In this document: positions 1-8,254 of the stretch, one piece after another
How positions within the stretch are numbered: position 1 is the first letter of the stretch
Layout of the letters: each line of letters opens with the position of its first letter
Origin: Lentisphaeria bacterium
Lineage (GTDB): Bacteria > Verrucomicrobiota > Lentisphaeria > Oligosphaerales > Oligosphaeraceae
DNA: 64,000 nt
Reading direction: 5' to 3'
NCBI GenBank assembly: GCA_024405215.1
Contig: JAKSPB010000016.1
Coordinates: forward strand, 1-64,000
The notes under the pieces: model-generated
Told to the model about the DNA's origin: nothing
Databases searched by the model: none
The model's input: only the letters and a program-made list of their open reading frames with translations
Translations under genes and position numbers: made by a program

Positions 1-75
1 CTTGCAGATTCAAGCTGCCTTGAGTTCAATTTCATCAGTTTTTTTCTCAATTTTCGAAATTATGGGACGGCTGTG
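1..75 (-). repeat. End of a large palindromic repeat element (copy C, cut by window edge)
   Basis: The first 75 bases are the reverse complement of the left ends of the elements at 23548-23971 and 47212-47665. Bases 60-75 are the terminal inverted repeat TTATGGGACGGCTGTG. The rest matches the adjoining AT-rich arm that contains TCAATTTCATCAG and TTTCTCAATTTTCGAAAT. The remainder of this copy lies outside the window. It encodes nothing recognisable. Confidence 0.8.
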
Positions 76-87
76 GAATTACATACT

Positions 88-180
88 TAAGTTGCCTGCG
101 TGTTCTGACACTGCGTTTTCCCAAGGCTTGCGCCTCGGGAACAGGACAAGTCCGTGCCGTCAATCCATAATGGCAACTTG
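88..180 (+). repeat. ~90-bp interspersed repeat, copy R1
   Basis: The order of blocks is CCTGCGT, a short GC palindrome (CCCAAGGCTTGCGCCTCGGG), GGACAAGTC and CCGTCAAT. The same order recurs just downstream at 205-295, inverted at 4054-4143, and in degenerate form at 5559-5640. The copies differ by scattered substitutions, so they are old. No ORF is apparent. Function is unknown; the palindromic core could form an RNA hairpin. Confidence 0.7.
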
Positions 181-204
181 AGTATATAGTATGTAGAATA
201 TGCT

Positions 205-295
205 TAGGTTTCCTGCGTATTCAGGCTTGGCATTTTCCTGAGGCTTGTGCTTCGGGCACAGGACAAGTCTGGGCCGTCAATTCCTGACGGCAGTC
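205..295 (+). repeat. ~90-bp interspersed repeat, copy R2
   Basis: This is the second direct copy of the R family, 25 bases after R1 and ending about 28 bases before the first gene. It has the block order CCTGCGT, CCTGAGGCTTGTGCTTCGGG, GGACAAGTC and GGGCCGTCAATTC. Its position makes it part of the 5' leader or promoter region of the hydrolase gene. No regulatory role can be shown from sequence. Confidence 0.7.
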
Positions 296-322
296 TCCGT
301 AATTTTTGCATAGGTGTTTCTC

Positions 323-2548
323 ATGGCGGATTTTTCTCTTGAAGGCAATCGTTCTCTGTTGTTTTACCGGGTGGGCGATACGGCGGAAATCCATGTCGCA
401 GGTGCGGAGGGCATGGAATGCTCTGTGGTGCTTGAAGAAAATGACGTCACCCTACGTGAGGAGTCCTTTCGCTGTCCTGCTGTCGTGCGGATTTCCCTGG
501 AGCACTCCGGCGTCGTCCGCTGCACGGCGACTCTGGCGGATGGCCAGAAGAAATCTCTGGCGCTCTACGTCAATCCGGAAGAGCGCATCGGTACGGGCAG
601 GCAGCGGCGGCTGGGCGAGAACTATCAGCGCTATGGCAACGTGGTCAACGAATATTACGTGGCGCGTTTCCGCAAGCTGGCTGCGGAACGGCAAAGACGT
701 TTGCAGGCCATCGTCACGCGCGAAGAGGCCGAGGCGTATGTGCGCGATGTGCGCGGGAAGATCCGTGCCTGTTTTGACCTTGATGCGGAGCAACGTACGC
801 CGCTGAATGCGCAAGTCACGGGAACAAAGGAATTTTCGCTCTACCGTCTGGAGAATGTGTTTTTTGAGAGCGCCCCAGGATATTACGTCACGGGAAATTT
901 CTTCCTTCCCAAGGAAATCCATGGAAAGATTCCTGGCGCCTTGATCGTCTGCGGGCACAGCGCCAATGGAAAACATTACTCCAACTATGCGCTGATCGCC
1001 GCCACCTTGGCCGCCAATGGAGTTGGCGCATTGATTGTTGATCCCGTGTCCCAAGGCGAGCGCTTCCAGTATTCTGATTCTTCGGCAACGGAGAATGTCG
1101 GCGGACACAACGAACTGGGCAAGAAGCTTCTCCTTGCCGGAGAATGGTTTGGGGAATGGCGCGCATTCGACGCAGTCCGCTCTCTGGACTACTTGCTGAG
1201 TCGTCCGGAAATCGACGCCTCCAAGGTTTATGCGACCGGCTGTTCCGGCGGTGGAACGCTGACTGCTTGGCTTACTGCCGTGGACGACCGCCTGGCCGGC
1301 GCCATTCCCAGCTGCTATGTTTCCAGCTGGAAGAGCCACGTGGAAAACGAACTGCCTGTGGATGCCGAACAGACTCCGCCGGCTCTTGCGGGAATGGGGC
1401 TTGATATCGCCGACTTCCTCATCGCCGCCGCCCCACGTCCGTTGCTGGTGTTGGAGGCAATCAACGATTTCTTCGACGTGCGCGGTTCCCATCAGGCGTT
1501 GGAGGACGTGCGCCGCATCTACCGTCTGCTAGGCGCAGAGGCAAATGCGGACTACTTCGAGGGCATGGGCAGCCACGGCTATAATTGCGACCAGCGAGAA
1601 CACTGCCTCCGGAAGATCACAGAATGGAGCGGTCTGCAATATCTGGTTCCTCAAGAAAAAGTCACCTTGCCCACCTTGGACGAGCGGATGGTCGCGCCCA
1701 ATGGCAACGTCCGCAACCTTCCCCGGGCGATTTCGGCGGAAGAACGGGCGAAGAAGCGCCGCGATGCCGTCATCGCACAGCGCACTCCTTGGGAAAAGAA
1801 CGCGCTGTGCGCCGCAATCCGCCAAAATCTGGGCATTCCCGCAGAAACAACCGTCCCGTCGTCCCGCAGTCTTCGCCACGAATACATCGAGGAAACCGAA
1901 ACCATCATGAACCGTTTCCTTCTGGAAGACGACGCGATGATTCTCGGACTGTTGCGCTATTACACGCCGCTTCCCGAGACCTGTTTCAGGCTTCCTTCCG
2001 CCAAGTCTGCTCTTTTATTCATTCCGCACTGGAACTCTCCTATGGAGTTCCCGCAGATCATTTCTTCGCAGGAAAAGCAATATGACGCATACTACTCTTT
2101 CGATCCTTTCGGAGTCGGGGCATTGACGCCTTCCTCCTGCGACCATTACGGCTTTCAGTACGGCACTGTTTACGGTTTTGATTACCATTTTTCCTCCCTG
2201 GGATTGATGCTGGGCGAATCCTATCTCGGCCTGCGCGTGAAGGCCATTCTCAAAGCCATCGCCTTCCTTCATGCCAACGGCATTCAGGAAATCACCCTCT
2301 GTGGCGCTGGACGCTCTTCTGTCGCGACGGCTTTCGCCGCCCTGCTGGCAGGTTCCGATATTCAAGGGACAATCCTTGTGAATCCCCTGGACGCCTACGA
2401 GAACATCCCTTTGCAACGCACGCAGTGGGGCCAAGCCGAACTTCCTTACGGAATCCTGAAAATCACCGACCTCCCCGAACTCTACCAGTTGATTCGTCCT
2501 GCGATTCTCACTTCTGATTCTCCCAGGGTTCAACGCATTCTGCCGTAG
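323..2548 (+). CDS. Alpha/beta-hydrolase family protein, acetyl-xylan-esterase-like, two-domain
   Basis: A 741-residue protein with a probable esterase role on carbohydrate esters. The N-terminal ~170 residues are beta-rich. The hydrolase core has the oxyanion-type segment GHSANG near residue 210, the nucleophile elbow GCSGGG with Ser308, a probable acid in NDFFD (Asp382 or Asp385) and the base in GSHGYN (His418). This layout is that of acetyl-xylan-esterase/dienelactone-hydrolase-like enzymes. Residues ~480-741 look like a second hydrolase-type fold whose CGAGRSS segment sits where a nucleophile elbow would be; it may be inactive. No clear signal peptide is seen. The start is the ATG at 323; a GTG at 314 is an alternative in the same frame. 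The substrate is unknown. Confidence 0.7.
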   Translation: MADFSLEGNRSLLFYRVGDTAEIHVAGAEGMECSVVLEENDVTLREESFRCPAVVRISLEHSGVVRCTATLADGQKKSLALYVNPEERIGTGRQRRLGENYQRYGNVVNEYYVARFRKLAAERQRRLQAIVTREEAEAYVRDVRGKIRACFDLDAEQRTPLNAQVTGTKEFSLYRLENVFFESAPGYYVTGNFFLPKEIHGKIPGALIVCGHSANGKHYSNYALIAATLAANGVGALIVDPVSQGERFQYSDSSATENVGGHNELGKKLLLAGEWFGEWRAFDAVRSLDYLLSRPEIDASKVYATGCSGGGTLTAWLTAVDDRLAGAIPSCYVSSWKSHVENELPVDAEQTPPALAGMGLDIADFLIAAAPRPLLVLEAINDFFDVRGSHQALEDVRRIYRLLGAEANADYFEGMGSHGYNCDQREHCLRKITEWSGLQYLVPQEKVTLPTLDERMVAPNGNVRNLPRAISAEERAKKRRDAVIAQRTPWEKNALCAAIRQNLGIPAETTVPSSRSLRHEYIEETETIMNRFLLEDDAMILGLLRYYTPLPETCFRLPSAKSALLFIPHWNSPMEFPQIISSQEKQYDAYYSFDPFGVGALTPSSCDHYGFQYGTVYGFDYHFSSLGLMLGESYLGLRVKAILKAIAFLHANGIQEITLCGAGRSSVATAFAALLAGSDIQGTILVNPLDAYENIPLQRTQWGQAELPYGILKITDLPELYQLIRPAILTSDSPRVQRILP

Positions 2549-2580
2549 GATCTTACTTGTTGTTCTTCACGGGGTGGCGA

Positions 2581-4029
2581 ATGTCAATGGTAACCTTAGA
2601 CAACGCGCAACAGGCGGCATTGGACGCCATGCTGGCAGGAAGAAATATCTTTCTAACTGGCGAGGCAGGCACGGGGAAATCCACCATCCTGCGGGAATTC
2701 CAGGAGCGCTGTCAGGGGGAGTGTGTCTTTCTGGCACCAACAGGCGTGGCGGCCATCAATGTCCAGGGGACTACGCTGCACAGTTTCTTCCTCTTCAAGC
2801 CGGGACTTCTGACACCGGACAGCCTCGGCGGCTTCAATAGCCACCGTCGCAAGTCGTTGATTCGGGAGATCCGCACCATCGTCATTGACGAGATCTCCAT
2901 GGTGCGCAGCGACCTCTTCTTTGCCGTGGATTATCGTCTGCGGCAGTTGGCGGCAGGGCGCGACCAACACAAGCCATTTGGGGGAAAGCAGCTCATTCTG
3001 GTGGGCGATTTCTTTCAGCTTCCGCCTGTCATCAAGACGGAGCTGGAGACAAAGTATCTCCGCTCCAACTATGGCGGGCAGTATGCTTTTCAGACAAAGC
3101 TCTGGGAGGACGCGAATTTCCAGTGCATCTGCCTGAAGAATGTCCATCGCCAAGAGAACGACCAGCTCTTTCAGGAAGTCCTGAAGTCCATCCGCCACGG
3201 TCATTTGACAGAGCGGGAAATTGTCTGGAATGGCGAAAAGCTTTCCGCCGTGGAGGCGCTGAATCGCAATTGCCTGGAGAATACGAGCCTCAATGTGCCG
3301 CCTGTCCGTCTCTGCACCACCAACCGCGAGGCCATCGCCATCAATGCCGCCATGAACGCCAGGCTGGAGAGTTCGCCCACCTTCTTTCCCGCGTCTGTGG
3401 CAGGAAAGTTCAACGAGGCGGATTTCCCCACGGAGTCCACGTTGGAATTGAAGGTCGGCGCGCGTGTCATGGTGCTCTGCAACAAACATCTGCCCGACGG
3501 GTCATTTGAATACGTGAACGGCGATACGGGAATCATCGAGGAGATTCCTTCGGGGGATGTGCCGCAAGTCGTGGTGAAGCTGGACAAGGGAACCACGGTG
3601 ACCTTGGGGTTGAACAAGTGGTCAAATTACGACTATACCTTGGAACCCGACGAAATGACCGGCAGGCGGACCATTCGCCAGCGGGAAGTCGGCGCCTTTG
3701 TGCAGATTCCGCTGAAATTGGCATACGCCATCACGATCCACAAGGCGCAGGGGCTTACGCTGGATTGCGTGGAGTTGCACTTGGGCGGCGGATGCTTTGC
3801 GCATGGACAGCTCTATACCGCGCTGTCGCGCTGCCGTACTTTGCGGAACTTGCGTGTTGAGCGCCCCATCATGGCAGATGATTTAATTCTTGATCAGGCG
3901 GTGGTGGATTTCTACGACGAACTGGAGGAATCTCGAGCAACCGAAGAGGAAGTCCAGCTTTCCGTGCCTGTGCAATACGAAGAGGCCATGCGGGCCTTCT
4001 TGGCGAAGCTCAAGGGCGGCATGCATTAA
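2581..4029 (+). CDS. PIF1-like / RecD-type superfamily 1 DNA helicase
   Basis: A protein of about 482 residues. Walker A is GEAGTGKST at residues ~28-36, followed by LAPTGVAAINV and TLHSFF, which are typical of PIF1-family helicases. Walker B is IVIDEISMVRSDL near residue 100. GDFFQLPPV matches motif III. The C-terminal UvrD_C_2-type segment AITIHKAQGLTLD lies near residue 383, followed by YTALSRCR. These motifs support an ATP-dependent 5'-3' DNA helicase. The in-frame region upstream (TTG at 2557) is unlikely to be used because ATG codons at 2581 and 2587 follow a G-rich stretch. The gene sits 32 bases after the hydrolase, but no functional link is evident. Such helicases also occur on mobile DNA; here the context is chromosomal. 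Confidence 0.85.
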   Translation: MSMVTLDNAQQAALDAMLAGRNIFLTGEAGTGKSTILREFQERCQGECVFLAPTGVAAINVQGTTLHSFFLFKPGLLTPDSLGGFNSHRRKSLIREIRTIVIDEISMVRSDLFFAVDYRLRQLAAGRDQHKPFGGKQLILVGDFFQLPPVIKTELETKYLRSNYGGQYAFQTKLWEDANFQCICLKNVHRQENDQLFQEVLKSIRHGHLTEREIVWNGEKLSAVEALNRNCLENTSLNVPPVRLCTTNREAIAINAAMNARLESSPTFFPASVAGKFNEADFPTESTLELKVGARVMVLCNKHLPDGSFEYVNGDTGIIEEIPSGDVPQVVVKLDKGTTVTLGLNKWSNYDYTLEPDEMTGRRTIRQREVGAFVQIPLKLAYAITIHKAQGLTLDCVELHLGGGCFAHGQLYTALSRCRTLRNLRVERPIMADDLILDQAVVDFYDELEESRATEEEVQLSVPVQYEEAMRAFLAKLKGGMH

Positions 4030-4053
4030 TATGAAAGAGGGAACTGTATGTCT

Positions 4054-4143
4054 ATGGTGCCGTAATTGATTGGCGACACGGACTTGTCCAATGCCAAGGC
4101 GCAAGCCTCGGGGAAATGCCAAGTCGGGACAGGCAGACAGCCT
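4054..4143 (-). repeat. ~90-bp interspersed repeat, copy R3 (inverted)
   Basis: Read on the minus strand this stretch carries the same blocks as R1 and R2: CCCCGAGGCTTGCGCCTTGG, GGACAAGTCCGTG and GCCAAT. It lies between the 3' ends of the converging helicase and lipocalin genes. A hairpin from the palindromic core could serve as a terminator, but there is no T-run. Confidence 0.65.
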
Positions 4144-4212
4144 AGATTTTCTTGACGAAGGGGGCTGCCGCATCCTTTGGCGAGGTCATGCGGAAACCCC
4201 AGGTTTTATCTG

Positions 4213-4734
4213 CTACTGGCGGTTAGGATATTGAAGTCTGGAGACATCGAACCCCCAGTTTCGGATTTTCGCCAGGCATTCGGCAAGCTTTTCGTCGCTG
4301 ATGGAGGGCCTGCGGGAGAGCACCCAGAGATATTTCCGGGTGGAGGAAGTCACGATGGCCAACGAGTAATCCGGTTCGAGGTAGATGATCTTGTAGTCGC
4401 CGTAGAAGGGGCGGAAGAAGGAAACGCGCAGTTCGCCGATGTCGTCGGCATCCTTGAACTTGACGTATCCTTTGACGGTCTGTTCCACGCCGTTCTTCTT
4501 TCCCGAGTTGACCACTGTGACCTGGCCGTTTTCCTGCAAGGAGTATTCAGCCTTGACGTTGTCCAGGTCCTTCTCAAAACGGTGGGGCAGGCGGACGATC
4601 TCATGCCAGGTCCCAAGGTATTTCCCCAAAGAGAAGCCCCTGACGGGGGCGAGATCGGCTGTCGAATCAACGGAACGGCAGCAGACGAGAAGCAGAACAA
4701 GCACTGCAAGCAGAAGAATCGGGGTTGCGTTCAT
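4213..4734 (-). CDS. Lipocalin family protein (Blc-like), probably envelope-attached
   Basis: A 173-residue protein. The N-terminus is a strongly hydrophobic signal segment (residues 5-18) ending in Val-Cys-Cys. A lipid anchor on Cys18 or Cys19 is possible, although the residues before the cysteine are not a canonical lipobox. GTWHEIVRLPHRFEK near residues 41-55 is the lipocalin GxW signature. VVTSSTRKYLWVLSR near the C-terminus matches the conserved end of bacterial Blc lipocalins. These proteins bind lysophospholipids or fatty acids and act at the outer membrane under envelope stress. Length is normal for the family. It stands alone, convergent with the helicase and downstream of the TetR gene in the same orientation. 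Confidence 0.85.
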   Translation of the reverse strand: MNATPILLLAVLVLLLVCCRSVDSTADLAPVRGFSLGKYLGTWHEIVRLPHRFEKDLDNVKAEYSLQENGQVTVVNSGKKNGVEQTVKGYVKFKDADDIGELRVSFFRPFYGDYKIIYLEPDYSLAIVTSSTRKYLWVLSRRPSISDEKLAECLAKIRNWGFDVSRLQYPNRQ

Positions 4735-4894
4735 GATGCACCTCCTTTGTTGAGATTGGGATGACGCAATGCGGAAGCCGATGGGATTGGGGGAGGGTGA
4801 TGTCAGGTCTTGGTGGTTTTCCTGGTTGTAGGGTGTGGGTTGCGGGTTGATGTGCGAGGCGTTTTTGCGTCCCGCACGGCGGTGGGGCGGTCTG

Positions 4895-5464
4895 CTATTC
4901 CGCAGGATGAAGAATCATCTTGAGGGTGTCAAGCAGTTCCATGCCCCGTTGTTTCAAGTCAAAGGCGCCATTGCGCAGACCCCATTGCTTGATCAGAAGC
5001 CGAACGGGGCCAAAGACCAGACAGAAAAGCGTGTCCAGCGGAATGTCGCGACGGAGCTCGCCATCTTCCTGCGCCTCCAGAAAACGATCTTTCAGACAGC
5101 CCTTGTGCTGCAAGGTCATTTCCTGAAGCATAGCGCGGCATTCCTCGTCATTCTGGAAAATCTCCTCGGAGAAAAAGACGCGGGAAAGTTCGGGCCTTTG
5201 CAGAATCAGCGAAATACGGCCCAGGGCAAAGGACCGCAGCGCCGCCCAGCCACGAAGATTTTCATCCCATTCCACCGCTTCCTCGCAAAGCAGGAGAAGC
5301 GCATGGATGATCTCTTGTTTGCTGGAAAAATGACGGTAGATGGCCGCCTCCGTCACGCCGATGGCTTTGCTCAGATTGCGGATGGTCAGATTCTGGATCC
5401 CCTGCTCCGCAATCAAATTCAACGCCGCTTCCGTAATCTCCTTCTGACGTTCCGTCAAGTCCAT
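4895..5464 (-). CDS. TetR/AcrR-family transcriptional regulator
   Basis: About 189 residues from the ATG at 5464, which has GAGGAG about 11 bases upstream. An in-frame start 13 codons earlier lacks such a site. The N-terminal helix-turn-helix is typical of TetR: AALNLIAEQGIQNLTIRNLSKAIG, then VTEAAIYRHFSSKQEI (residues ~10-50). The C-terminal ~130 residues form the ligand-binding helical domain, with no recognised effector. A perfect 14-bp palindrome at 5498-5511 between the probable -10 and the start suggests autoregulation. The lipocalin gene lies downstream on the same strand and could be part of its regulon, but the ~160-base gap leaves this open. Confidence 0.88.
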   Translation of the reverse strand: MDLTERQKEITEAALNLIAEQGIQNLTIRNLSKAIGVTEAAIYRHFSSKQEIIHALLLLCEEAVEWDENLRGWAALRSFALGRISLILQRPELSRVFFSEEIFQNDEECRAMLQEMTLQHKGCLKDRFLEAQEDGELRRDIPLDTLFCLVFGPVRLLIKQWGLRNGAFDLKQRGMELLDTLKMILHPAE

Positions 5465-5497
5465 GTCCCTTGTGTCTCCTCTGGTTCCCGTGATGTA

Positions 5498-5511
5498 AGT
5501 CAACGTTGACT
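5498..5511. promoter_or_regulatory. Palindromic operator candidate for the TetR-family regulator
   Basis: AGTCAACGTTGACT is a perfect inverted repeat of 14 bp, 34 bases upstream of the tetR-type start. It directly abuts a TATATT -10-like box on the minus strand. TetR-family repressors commonly bind such dyads that overlap their own promoters. The assignment is inference from position and symmetry. Confidence 0.5.
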
Positions 5512-5558
5512 AATATAACACGAAATGAAATTTTTCCAGCGAAGACGGGAAAAAAAGT

Positions 5559-5640
5559 TCCTGCGTATCTAGGTTCAGGGTTTCCCAAGGCCTTCGCCTT
5601 GCGTAAAGGACAGTCCGAATACCGTTTGTCAGGACTCCGT
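5559..5640 (+). repeat. ~90-bp interspersed repeat, copy R4 (degenerate)
   Basis: CCTGCGTATCTAGGTTCAGG, then CCCAAGGCCTTCGCCTTGCG and GGACAGTCCG match the block order of R1-R3. The 3' part is more diverged. It lies in the 220-base space between the divergently spaced TetR gene and the end of the 589-residue membrane-protein gene. Confidence 0.5.
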
Positions 5641-5685
5641 GGTCCGGACATCCACTAGGTTTGCGCAGAAGATATCCATGCGGGG

Positions 5686-7455
5686 TTATTTCATCCAGGC
5701 GAAGACGGAGCGCCGGTAGGCGGCGTGGAACGGCGTCATGTCGCCGAAGTCTCCCAATAGGTTTTGCAGTCTGTCGCGAGCTGTCTGCGGGCCGTTTTCG
5801 GCTTCCATGGGGACGGGGTGCTGTTCGCTGAGTTCGAACTGGGAGACCTGCTCCACGGGAAGATATTCGATCCATTCCACGGGGACTTCGTGGGTGTGTC
5901 CGTCGCCGCCCCATTTGGTGATGTACTCCACATGCTTCTCGCCGCGGAAGCCGTGTGCTGTGACCATTACCGAGCTGGATTTTCCGTTGCGGCAGAGCTT
6001 CTCTGTCTTCAGGATGTTCCGTGTGATGGAGCTGGGATGGCGGAAGCGCTCTTCGCCTAGATAGTTCGCCAGGCTTTCATGCTCCCAGAAGCTGGATTCT
6101 TCGCCTGGCGTATAGCCGTAGATGGTCTTTGCCGTCCGCATCTGCTGGTAGAGCGGCACGCAGAGAAGCGGCGCCAGGCAGAAATAGACCTGCTTGAAGT
6201 ATTCCGCGTTGTGGGTCAGGAAGAACTGTTGCGAATCCTTCAGGTTGTAGTTTCTGTAGATGGCGGGATCGGTCGTGAGGTTGAAATTCCGTAGATGCTC
6301 CGAGAGAATCGTGTTAATGCGGTGGTCTTTGATGAACTTGAAATCATCGCCGTAGCCAACTTCCTTGTCTTTCAACAGGCTGACTGTCTGCTGCATGGCC
6401 AGCGGCGTGTAGAGCAAGCGGAATTGCACCTCGTGATCGCGGTTCGTCGCATGGAAAAGCACCTCGAAATCCTTGTTGCTCATCAGCGTATATTGGGAAT
6501 CGTCGTCTAGGTTTTCGGAATACTTCTTCAGTTTCTTGTACTCGTGCGTCATCCGATGACGATCCCACCAGCCATTGCCTGCTTTGGAGAGACTGGATGG
6601 CTCGCGGGAGAAGGAAAGGTCTGGCGCGGCATCGTTGCCGTAGATCAGGAATTTTTCCAGTCCGTAGACGGGTATGGGCTTCGTCACGGTGGCGACCAGC
6701 GTTTCCGAGCGTGTCACCCAGCAGGATTTGCCCTTGGAGTCCGTGCAACGTTCGCGCCAATGGATGACGAGGCTGCCGCTGTAGGTTTTCTTTCCCCATT
6801 CCTGGGCGAGGACTTCGCCAAAGGCGAACGGGTTGCCCTTGATGTCGCCGCTTTGGGAGAAGAGCACGGAGCGCTGGTCCGTGTGGTATGCGCGGTTCCA
6901 GCCGAAATGGCCTTCCAGCTCAGCCAGGCGTCCCTCGGTGAAGTAGGGATCGAGATTGAGAATGGGGCAGACCTTGTGGATCAGCCGGGAGGTGATGTCC
7001 CAGTCGAAGAGGGCGTTCAGCGGCGCCATCTGTTCGAAGGCGTCGTTTTTTTCCTGGTTCAGCTTCTGTTGCAATTCGCTTACCCGCGTTGAGGCGCGGC
7101 GTCGTGCGGGAATCACCCAGATGATCAGCAAGAGAAGAATGGCGGCGGCCGCCCCGCCGCCATAGAGCTGATAATCTCGGTTCTGGATTTCAAAGCCGTG
7201 GTAGCAGCAGAAGCCTGCGGCCGCCAGGCCGAGGAAGAGCAGGAGCGTCAGTGCCGTCAGCAGGCCTTTTTTCCTTGCCGCGGAGGAGAGCAGCCCTTCC
7301 AGCTTGCGGATTACGGCAACTCTTCGGGCGTTCTCCGCCTCATCCACACCGGAAGTCTTCAGCAGACGCTGGAACTCCTCTTCGGCGGCGTGCAGGAACT
7401 CCTTCCGGAAGTGATCCCGGTAGTTTTCCAATGGGTTGTCGATTTCCGCAGGCAT
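5686..7455 (-). CDS. Uncharacterised two-TM membrane protein, partner of LemA
   Basis: A 589-residue protein with a short cytoplasmic N-terminus rich in charged helices. Two closely spaced hydrophobic segments follow at residues ~63-85 and ~95-116, then RRRAS. The remainder is a soluble domain of about 460 residues. I do not recognise a catalytic motif. The gene begins 9 bases after the lemA stop, so the two are almost certainly co-transcribed. In many bacteria LemA genes are followed by a membrane protein of unknown function (DUF3137-like in some), and this may be a distant counterpart. No signal peptide is seen. Function is unknown; a membrane or envelope role alongside LemA is inference. 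Confidence 0.6.
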   Translation of the reverse strand: MPAEIDNPLENYRDHFRKEFLHAAEEEFQRLLKTSGVDEAENARRVAVIRKLEGLLSSAARKKGLLTALTLLLFLGLAAAGFCCYHGFEIQNRDYQLYGGGAAAAILLLLIIWVIPARRRASTRVSELQQKLNQEKNDAFEQMAPLNALFDWDITSRLIHKVCPILNLDPYFTEGRLAELEGHFGWNRAYHTDQRSVLFSQSGDIKGNPFAFGEVLAQEWGKKTYSGSLVIHWRERCTDSKGKSCWVTRSETLVATVTKPIPVYGLEKFLIYGNDAAPDLSFSREPSSLSKAGNGWWDRHRMTHEYKKLKKYSENLDDDSQYTLMSNKDFEVLFHATNRDHEVQFRLLYTPLAMQQTVSLLKDKEVGYGDDFKFIKDHRINTILSEHLRNFNLTTDPAIYRNYNLKDSQQFFLTHNAEYFKQVYFCLAPLLCVPLYQQMRTAKTIYGYTPGEESSFWEHESLANYLGEERFRHPSSITRNILKTEKLCRNGKSSSVMVTAHGFRGEKHVEYITKWGGDGHTHEVPVEWIEYLPVEQVSQFELSEQHPVPMEAENGPQTARDRLQNLLGDFGDMTPFHAAYRRSVFAWMK

Positions 7456-7464
7456 TGATGGAGT

Positions 7465-8130
7465 TTAGAAGAAATTCTGTCGGGCCTGTTCCTTGACGGC
7501 GGCGCTGGTCGTGAAGGGGATGCGGGTGGTGTATCCGGCGCGGGCGGCCACAATCTGCTTGGTGGGCCACTCGTAGAGGGAGGCATTCCACTGGGCGACC
7601 GTGTCGTTGTAGAGGTTGCGGGCTGCGGTGATTTCCTTCTGGAGATAGCTGTTCTGCTGCATGGCGTCTGCCAGGGCCTGGTGTGCCTTCAGCTCAGGAT
7701 AGGCCTCAACCTGCGGGAAAAGACGCCCGAAGGACTGGTCCAGGTTCTGGGAGAGCTGGTTCCGGGCTTCGTCGCTTATGTTGGCGCCGCCGCGGAAGGC
7801 CGCTACGGATTTCATCACATCCTTGTCCAGGTCAATGGCTTTGTTGACGATGCCGGCCACGTTTTGCAGGATGACGACACGTTGCTCCAAGTAGTTGTCA
7901 ATCTGGGAGGCGTCGGACTGGAGTTTCTGCTGGAGTTTCTGGAAGTAGTTCTTGGCGCCGATCTTCATGAAGAGGAAAATCAGGCCGGGAATGATGAAGC
8001 AGACCCACAGGAAGATTTCGAAGAGGGTGGAGCCGAAGCCGACCTTCACGGGAAGCTGCTTCTCAATTACATTGATGTCTCGTCCATTGGTGTTCACGGG
8101 ACCGGTCATTTCGTCTAGTTCATTGGCCAT
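7465..8130 (-). CDS. lemA: LemA family protein
   Basis: A 221-residue protein. A single transmembrane segment (residues ~34-55, FEIFLWVCFIIPGLIFLF) follows a ~30-residue N-terminal arm. A long helical region typical of LemA comes next: DASQIDNYLEQRVVILQNV, LDKDVMKSVAAFRGG and YPELKAHQALADAMQQ. This last segment matches the family signature YPeLKAnenfxxLq. The ATG at 8128-8130 has AGGAG at a good distance. LemA proteins are widespread and their role is poorly defined; they face the periplasm or outside as helical bundles. The neighbour downstream (589 residues) is the likely functional partner. Confidence 0.85.
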   Translation of the reverse strand: MANELDEMTGPVNTNGRDINVIEKQLPVKVGFGSTLFEIFLWVCFIIPGLIFLFMKIGAKNYFQKLQQKLQSDASQIDNYLEQRVVILQNVAGIVNKAIDLDKDVMKSVAAFRGGANISDEARNQLSQNLDQSFGRLFPQVEAYPELKAHQALADAMQQNSYLQKEITAARNLYNDTVAQWNASLYEWPTKQIVAARAGYTTRIPFTTSAAVKEQARQNFF

Positions 8131-8254
8131 GGTAGGTTCTCCTTTGTGTTAGGGAAAATACGGAATGCAAATCTTGTTTGACGCGGGACGCGGGATGATT
8201 CTCCGTTCCATTTTTCCCCGTGGCGCACCCCGCGGGGATAGTGGGCAAAGAAAC

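Noticed and set aside
452-1492. Long antisense open frame (346 codons) inside the hydrolase gene
   Set aside because: High GC makes long antisense frames common here; its product lacks domain sense and the plus-strand protein has a full catalytic triad.
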